From Desulfosporosinus orientis DSM 765 (GTDB lineage Bacteria > Bacillota > Desulfitobacteriia > Desulfitobacteriales > Desulfitobacteriaceae): a stretch of DNA of 64,000 nt. The notes beneath the pieces are model-generated. The model ran no database searches. It worked only from the letters and a program-made list of their open reading frames with translations, and was not told the DNA's origin. Positions 60,016-64,000 of the stretch are shown here, in pieces. Where the stretch lies: contig NC_016584.1 in the NCBI RefSeq assembly GCF_000235605.1, positions 1,848,001 to 1,912,000 of the forward strand, given 5' to 3'. Made by a program: the position numbers and the translations under genes. Each line of letters opens with the position of its first letter. Position 1 is the stretch's first letter.

Positions 60016-60474
60016 ATGGTTAATATCAAAGAATTAATCCGGGATTTGGATTGGAGCAAACCTGAAGAGGTTCAAAAGAAAGCAATAGAAAAATTACAAG
60101 AAATTGAAGAGTTAGATCTTGTTTATTTGGTTCAACTGAGTGAACTTAATCATAAATTTTGCTGGCATAATGCCGCTATAGTTTTAAAGTCAATTGGCTA
60201 CCCGCGGATTAAACCAATAATCCCATATTTAATGGAATGGTTTCAAGATGTTAATTGGCCAGGAGTAAATACAATTAGGGAAATATTGAAAAGCATGGAT
60301 TCAAATGAATTAATGCCATATATAGAGGAAGCTGCGAAAAGAGTATTATCAGAAAACGATGATTTATGGGCTTTTGGTTTAATTCTTTTGTTAAGGGATA
60401 TTGGGGTAGAGGATTTTAACGACGGACATATATTTGAGGAATTGTACAAACTTTCTGGAATGGACAGAGGATAA
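60016..60474 (+). CDS. Cassette 4: helical-repeat protein, DUF5071-like
   Basis: 152 residues, all helical, with IIPYLMEWFQDVNWPGVNTIREIL (in part ~58-80), the W-x-x-D-x-N-W-P pattern of DUF5071/HEAT-like proteins found in Firmicutes and often in immunity or mobile settings. Start ATG 60016. Followed eight bases later by the gene at 60482. Function unknown. Confidence 0.65.
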   Translation: MVNIKELIRDLDWSKPEEVQKKAIEKLQEIEELDLVYLVQLSELNHKFCWHNAAIVLKSIGYPRIKPIIPYLMEWFQDVNWPGVNTIREILKSMDSNELMPYIEEAAKRVLSENDDLWAFGLILLLRDIGVEDFNDGHIFEELYKLSGMDRG

Positions 60475-60481
60475 ATTTTGA

Positions 60482-60826
60482 ATGTTGCTTTTGAAGATTG
60501 CCACTACACGGACTTGGCATGGAATAGTTCCGATTGAAAAAGCAGAAGCTTTTCAAAATTATTTGAAAAATACAGGTATTGCAGAAGCAAAAGCATTATC
60601 TGGAAATAAGGGAGCTTATATTTATAGCTTATCGCAAGGTGAATTTGAACATTTTTTCATGGTATCCTATTGGGAAAATATTAAGTCAATCCATAGCTTT
60701 GCAGGCTCAAATCCTCATATAGCTGTTACTTACCCAGAAGATAATAAATATTGCCTGATTTCAGACCCTATTGTACTCCATCATGAAGTTCAGAAAGTAC
60801 CATTAGAATTTCCTCTTTATTTATAG
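60482..60826 (+). CDS. Cassette 4: ABM-like small protein
   Basis: 114 residues: RTWHGIVPIEKAEAFQNYL (~10-28) and FEHFFMVSYWENIKSIHSFAG (~55-75) match the alpha/beta ferredoxin-like fold of antibiotic biosynthesis monooxygenase-type (ABM) proteins. It probably shares a transcript with 60016. The stretch to site E, 60827-60963, shows no gene and contains the point where the array changes direction. Confidence 0.6.
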   Translation: MLLLKIATTRTWHGIVPIEKAEAFQNYLKNTGIAEAKALSGNKGAYIYSLSQGEFEHFFMVSYWENIKSIHSFAGSNPHIAVTYPEDNKYCLISDPIVLHHEVQKVPLEFPLYL

Positions 60827-60963
60827 CGGGCATAAATTTATGTTGCTCAAAATTTAAGTGTAGTTCGCATTCTTCTTAATTTAGTGCATCAATATAGTTC
60901 GATGGGGGAACGTTTAAGGGACTCCCGTCCATGGTCGTCTCTGAATTTCGGGGCATGGCCCGC

Positions 60964-61042
60964 CGCCTAACGTCCTGTGAATTTGCGAAGTTTGGTTATT
61001 ACTTTCATCTTCTCTCAGATTTTGCAAATTCACTGTTAGACG
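60964..61042 (-). other. attC-like site E, inverted
   Basis: On the minus strand it reads TCTAACAGTGAATTTGC, then aaaatctgagagaagatgaaagtaataaccaaacttc-type centre, then GCAAATTCACAGGACGTTA. It is thus opposite to the other sites and in line with the DJ-1 gene that lies to its right. GGCGGCTTCGTCTAAC leading into it is complementary to the start of that cassette near 61700 (GTTAGACGAAACCGCC) but for one base. Confidence 0.7.
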
Positions 61043-61063
61043 AAGCCGCCCGTTCCCTAAAAA

Positions 61064-61657
61064 CTAAAAACAGATATCGTACTCCATTCTCTTGGCAGTT
61101 GTCCGAGCGATCTCTTCTCCTAGAAGTTTTAGAATCATAAAAAAGGACATATTAATTCCAGCTGAGATCCCGCCAGCTGTAATTATTGAACCCTCGTCAA
61201 CGTACTTAACGCCTCGTTCCACTTCAACCTTTTCGAATTCCCGCTCTAACCTATCAATATCCATCCAGTGAGTTGTGGCTCTTTTACCGTCTAACAAACC
61301 CGCTTTAGCTAGCAAGAATGCGCCAGTGCATACAGATGTCATTAATGTAACCTTATTCATTTGGTCTTTTATCCATCCAACAACATCATCATTATGAATT
61401 TCAATCTCTTCTGCACCGTATCCACCAGGGATAACCAAGATGTCGAAGTTAGGATTATCCGCAAAGCAATAATCCGGTACAACTTTAAGTCCATTGCGTG
61501 CTCGGACTGTTTCTTTTGTTTGAGCAACAGTTTTAACTTCAAATGGTTTAACGTTGGATTCTGGGTAATTCGTAATGGAAAATACCTCGAATGGTCCTGC
61601 AAAGTCTAATACTTCAACCTCATTAAATAGTAATATTCCTATCTTCCACTGTCTCAT
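61064..61657 (-). CDS. Cassette 5: DJ-1/PfpI-family protein
   Basis: 197 residues from ATG 61657 after AAGGAG; an upstream continuation to 61780 runs through site F and is not real. DJ-1/PfpI core: KIGILLFNEVEVLDFAGPFEV (2-22, in part), ILVIPGGYGAEE (~75) and the nucleophile elbow TSVCTGAFLLAKAGLLDG (~103) with Cys and the conserved Glu earlier. Similar enzymes include isonitrile hydratase and GATase1-like regulators. It lies on the minus strand, with inverted site E at its 3' side, as in a normal cassette turned around. Confidence 0.85.
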   Translation of the reverse strand: MRQWKIGILLFNEVEVLDFAGPFEVFSITNYPESNVKPFEVKTVAQTKETVRARNGLKVVPDYCFADNPNFDILVIPGGYGAEEIEIHNDDVVGWIKDQMNKVTLMTSVCTGAFLLAKAGLLDGKRATTHWMDIDRLEREFEKVEVERGVKYVDEGSIITAGGISAGINMSFFMILKLLGEEIARTTAKRMEYDICF

Positions 61658-61699
61658 CGCTTTTCTCCTTCTATTAAAAACCGCATGCAAGGCGGTTTC

Positions 61700-61777
61700 G
61701 TCTAACGGAGGGTTTGCGACATCGGAGAGAATATGAAAGTAGTAACCCGACGTCGCAAACCCTCGGAACGTTATGTG
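61700..61777 (+). other. attC-like site F
   Basis: GTCTAACGGAGGGTTTGCG ... CGCAAACCCTCGGAACGTTA with 13-base arms. The centre atcggagagaatatgaaagtagtaacccgac has the forward direction. The left end is shared with the inverted repeat of site E (GTCTAAC). Confidence 0.72.
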
Positions 61778-61830
61778 CAATAACTGGGTCTTATTATAGA
61801 AAAAGAGATATTTTTTGGAGGTTGTATTTC

Positions 61831-62573
61831 ATGAATGAGATCAATAGGAGCCTATTAGATGAAGCTAATCCAGAAAGATGGGGAAGCCTGTACAAAATAG
61901 CAGGTTATGCAACAATAATCATGCTTATCATCATTCCTATACAGATAGTAATTTTTACAATTTTTCCTGTCCCGGCTTCTATTGAAAGCTGGTTTGAATT
62001 ATTCCATAATAATTGGATATTAGGTTTAATTCATCTTGATTTACTTTATGTAATTAACAATGTTATTGTTGCTACTATGTATCTTGCTCTCTATTTTTCA
62101 CTTAAACAAAAGAATGAAAGCCTTATGATAATTGCACTTTTACTAGGGCTTCTGGTATATCAGCTTATTTATCATCAAATAAAGCTTTTGAAATGTTATC
62201 GATAAGTAGTCTTTACTACGGGGCTATTTCAGAAACTACTAAAACCATATATCTGTCTGCTGGTCAAACGATGCTTTCTAGTTGGAAAGGAACCGCGTTT
62301 GACATATATTATATTTTAAACGGTATATCTTTAATAATTATTTCGTGTGTAATGCTTAAAAGTTCAATTTACAGTAAGAAGAATGCAGCAATCGGGTTAT
62401 CTTCAGGATTATTAATGATGATTCCTTCGACCGCAGGAACTATTGGACTTGTTTTCTCACTTGCTTCACTCATTCCTTGGATAGTTTTTTCAATACTAGT
62501 ATCAAGAAAATTTCTACAGTTAGGTAAGTTGAATAAAGGAAATGGCATAAGTGATAATTACGAGAATGAATGA
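61831..62573 (+). pseudogene. Cassette 6: DUF4386-like membrane protein, frameshifted
   Basis: The frame from ATG 61831 (after TTGGAGG) is open to 62205 and the continuing frame to 62573; they join at about 62150-62165, where GGGCTTCTGGTATATC needs one extra G to read LGLLGISAYLSSNKAFEML. Together they give about 247 residues with six hydrophobic segments, the size and layout of DUF4386 proteins (NPERWGSLYKIAGYATIIML at the start). One base loss, or a sequencing error, has split it. Confidence 0.72.
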
Positions 62574-62593
62574 ATTTATATGCCGTTACTGCA

Positions 62594-62669
62594 CATAACA
62601 GCGTTTTTTCGACACTTCGTCAATATGAATGCAGTTGAGACGCGTCGCAAACACGCGGGACGTAGTTTG
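62594..62669 (+). other. attC-like site G (right end, partly decayed)
   Basis: CATAACAGCGTTTTTTCGAC ... GTCGCAAACACGCGGGACG, then TAGTTTG in place of TTATGTG. GTTACTGCACATAAC before it is complementary but for one base to the start of its cassette after site F (GTTATGTGCAATAAC). Last site seen. Confidence 0.65.
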
Positions 62670-62785
62670 AAAATACCCAAGATACTTGCATTAAGCACTG
62701 TGTCCTAAAAAAGGCAACACTAAAAAGGAGCTATGGATACTCCCAAAAAACATAGCTCAAATAAGACCATTTACCATTGGTAAGG

Positions 62786-63220
62786 CTAAGTCGCTGCTTC
62801 TAGTTTATATCCACGTTTAACTTCGCGAATAGGTTTTAGGGGAATAAAACTGGGTTGAACCAGACCCAGCCTGTGTAGCTCCGCAAGCCACTTAGCATCC
62901 CGGCGATCCGTTTTGTTGCCCGGAAATGTTTTTGTAAAGTAGGGGTTTGCTAGGGTAAGAGCGAAAGAGTCTTCCATAAGATTAAAAACGGGTATCCAGT
63001 ACTTGCCGGTGCTTTCAATCACGACAACGTGGCAGTCGTGTTGATGAAGCCAACTGGTTGCCATTTCAATACCATCGATCATAGTTGAGAATGTCTTTAC
63101 TTCGGTCTGATAGACACCATTATTTTTGGTAGTGATGATAGCGACGGTCATAAAACTTTTGTGGGCATCAATTCCGGCGCAAATAGGGTGAATAACTTTC
63201 AGATCGTTTACCTCCTTCAT
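62786..63220 (-). pseudogene. IS110-family transposase fragment
   Basis: 144 residues of the N-terminal DEDD domain: CAGIDAHKSFMTVAII (~14), VVVIESTGKYW (~67), KTDRRDAKWLAELHRLGLV (~103). It stops at REVKRGYKLEAAT, so the C-terminal transposase_20 domain with the serine is missing. AGGAGG precedes the ATG. No element ends were identified. It marks the right border of the cassette array. Confidence 0.8.
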
Positions 63221-64000
63221 TTAAGTGTATAGGTGGACATGGCTGCCCGAAAAAAGCACTGTAGTTTCGGTGCTAAAAAGCACAATCATTGATCCACACA
63301 GGCAGCTGTCGCAGAGTTATGCACGGGCTCATCCGCCCAAAGATCGGATTCTACCAATCGTCCACCGCGTTCGTTTAGTCCGACCTATAAGCCATTTATA
63401 CATACCAAAAAAGGCCCCTGGGAAGGGACAAAAAATTTAAACACTATTTTCATTATCATTGATGCCGCGAGCCGCGGCATATGGTTGAGTTATCTGAAAT
63501 CCTAGATTCGTTTGATTCTGGATATGGGTTGATAGAAGAAATATAGAAATCTGTTTGGTTATTGCTCAGTAGAGGGTGGGGCGAGGCAGTGATCGATGTT
63601 TGACATTTACATAGTTAACGTTATGGGTCTTCCTCAAATTCGGATTCGTATCCGAATTTGAGGACAAGCCCGTCCGGCTCCATGGAACAGATTGGCTGGT
63701 TGTGGATCCGGCTTTTTTTAGAGGAACGAGCCCGAACGAGTTTATGTTGATACCGTGTTAAATCATCCCCATGATGGCTTTGTCAATCCCGATTTTCTCC
63801 AATTAGGAATAGGGATTTTATATTGATCATGATGTTTTAGCGGATCATCTCGTATTCAATATTAGACTTTGATTACTTAATTGGCACTTTAAAACATATG
63901 TAATTAATGATATAATTAGATAATTAAATGATTATATTGGGCAGGGCGATCCTATGCCCTTTACCTATTTCATAAGCTCAGATACTATTGGTCATTAAGA
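63221..64000. other. Stretch without a recognisable gene
   Basis: No open frame with a ribosome site or family resemblance. It contains the palindrome at 63631 and otherwise AT-rich sequence. A short open frame at 63225-63440 is antisense-side noise next to the transposase start. Confidence 0.6.
63631..63664. repeat. Perfect 15-base-arm palindrome
   Basis: TCCTCAAATTCGGAT-tcgt-ATCCGAATTTGAGGA. No T run follows. Could be an operator or a hairpin in an unseen transcript. Confidence 0.8.

Larger units (their letters stand above)
54493..62669 (+). mobile_element. Integron-like gene cassette array (attC cluster without integrase in the window)
   Basis: Seven imperfect palindromes of 75-90 bases (54493, 57683, 58511, 59904, 60964, 61700, 62594) divide this stretch into short segments with one or two unrelated genes each. 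Site ends are conserved (left TAAC, right GGGACGTTA or like), arms covary, and the bases after G^TTA at the start of a segment are complementary to the bases entering the next site. This is the structure of integron cassettes. No IntI-like tyrosine recombinase occurs within 64 kb. An IS21 insertion and one inverted site show later rearrangement. Confidence 0.75.

Noticed and set aside
61658-61780. N-terminal extension of the DJ-1 protein
   Set aside because: The added residues come from translating attC-like site F; a good ribosome site stands before ATG 61657.
57683-62669. CRISPR array
   Set aside because: Repeats are 75-90 base palindromes with variable arms, separated by whole genes of different length; there are no short regular spacers and no cas genes.
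63225-63440. 71-codon open frame beside the IS110 fragment
   Set aside because: No ribosome site and no likeness; probably part of the former element end.
63590-63640. Another attC right end (TTAACGTTATGGG) near 63618
   Set aside because: No matching left arm or conserved centre is found within 150 bases.

Overview
The window looks like the chromosome of an anaerobic, spore-forming type Firmicute, most likely of the Desulfitobacterium/Desulfosporosinus group. This is inferred from several non-pyrrolysine MttB-family methyltransferases, a large number of sigma-54 regulators and -24/-12 promoters, strong AGGAGG ribosome binding sites, TauE and SLC13 anion transporters, and a yceG/telA-type operon. 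No rRNA, tRNA or CRISPR array was seen.

Region 1 (1-11.2 kb) carries an SLC13 anion transporter, a TauE/SafE-type exporter, two paralogous proteins of unknown family, two universal stress proteins and a TerD/zinc-ribbon/TerB fusion with a YGQN-repeat linker. Four genes here share a long leader with a conserved 5' box and a 3' hairpin followed by TAAGAAATT, a candidate undescribed RNA or regulatory element.

Region 2 (11.3-34 kb) is a CoA-linked catabolic regulon: a PrpR-like sigma-54 activator, two MFS carriers, a CaiB-like CoA transferase, an acyl-CoA dehydrogenase, two 3-hydroxyacyl-CoA dehydrogenases, a divergent thiolase, an enoyl-CoA hydratase and a second sigma-54 activator. Four -24/-12 promoters, each with the same type of upstream element, tie it together. 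Unrelated genes (flavin reductase-like, EamA carrier, LysR, ABC exporter, decayed Rpn gene) sit in the middle, and part of this insert is bounded by a duplicated end of the thiolase gene.

Region 3 (34-48.5 kb) is a second sigma-54-controlled unit. A divergent activator, two very long perfect palindromes and a -24/-12 promoter precede PanB-like, opine-dehydrogenase-like, a complete Liv-type ABC importer, an Asp/Glu/hydantoin racemase-like gene and three MttB-family methyltransferases. It looks like an uptake and demethylation pathway for an unidentified N-methylated compound.

Region 4 (48.8-54.1 kb) holds small genes and an ArsC-like/YceG/TelA anion-stress operon.

Region 5 (54.5-62.7 kb) is the most unusual. 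Seven imperfect palindromes of about 75-90 bp, with conserved TAAC...GTTA ends and covarying arms, separate unrelated small genes in the manner of integron attC sites and gene cassettes. In at least four segments the first bases after one site are complementary to the bases leading into the next site, as expected for excisable cassettes. Cargo includes a membrane protein, a Fic/Doc toxin-antitoxin pair, a glycosyltransferase, a DUF5071-like protein plus an ABM-like protein, a DJ-1/PfpI protein and a frameshifted DUF4386-like protein. An IS21 element has landed in one cassette and one site is inverted. No integrase gene lies in the window, so this would be an integrase-less attC cluster or the distal part of an integron. 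The window ends with an IS110 fragment and about 0.8 kb without a gene.
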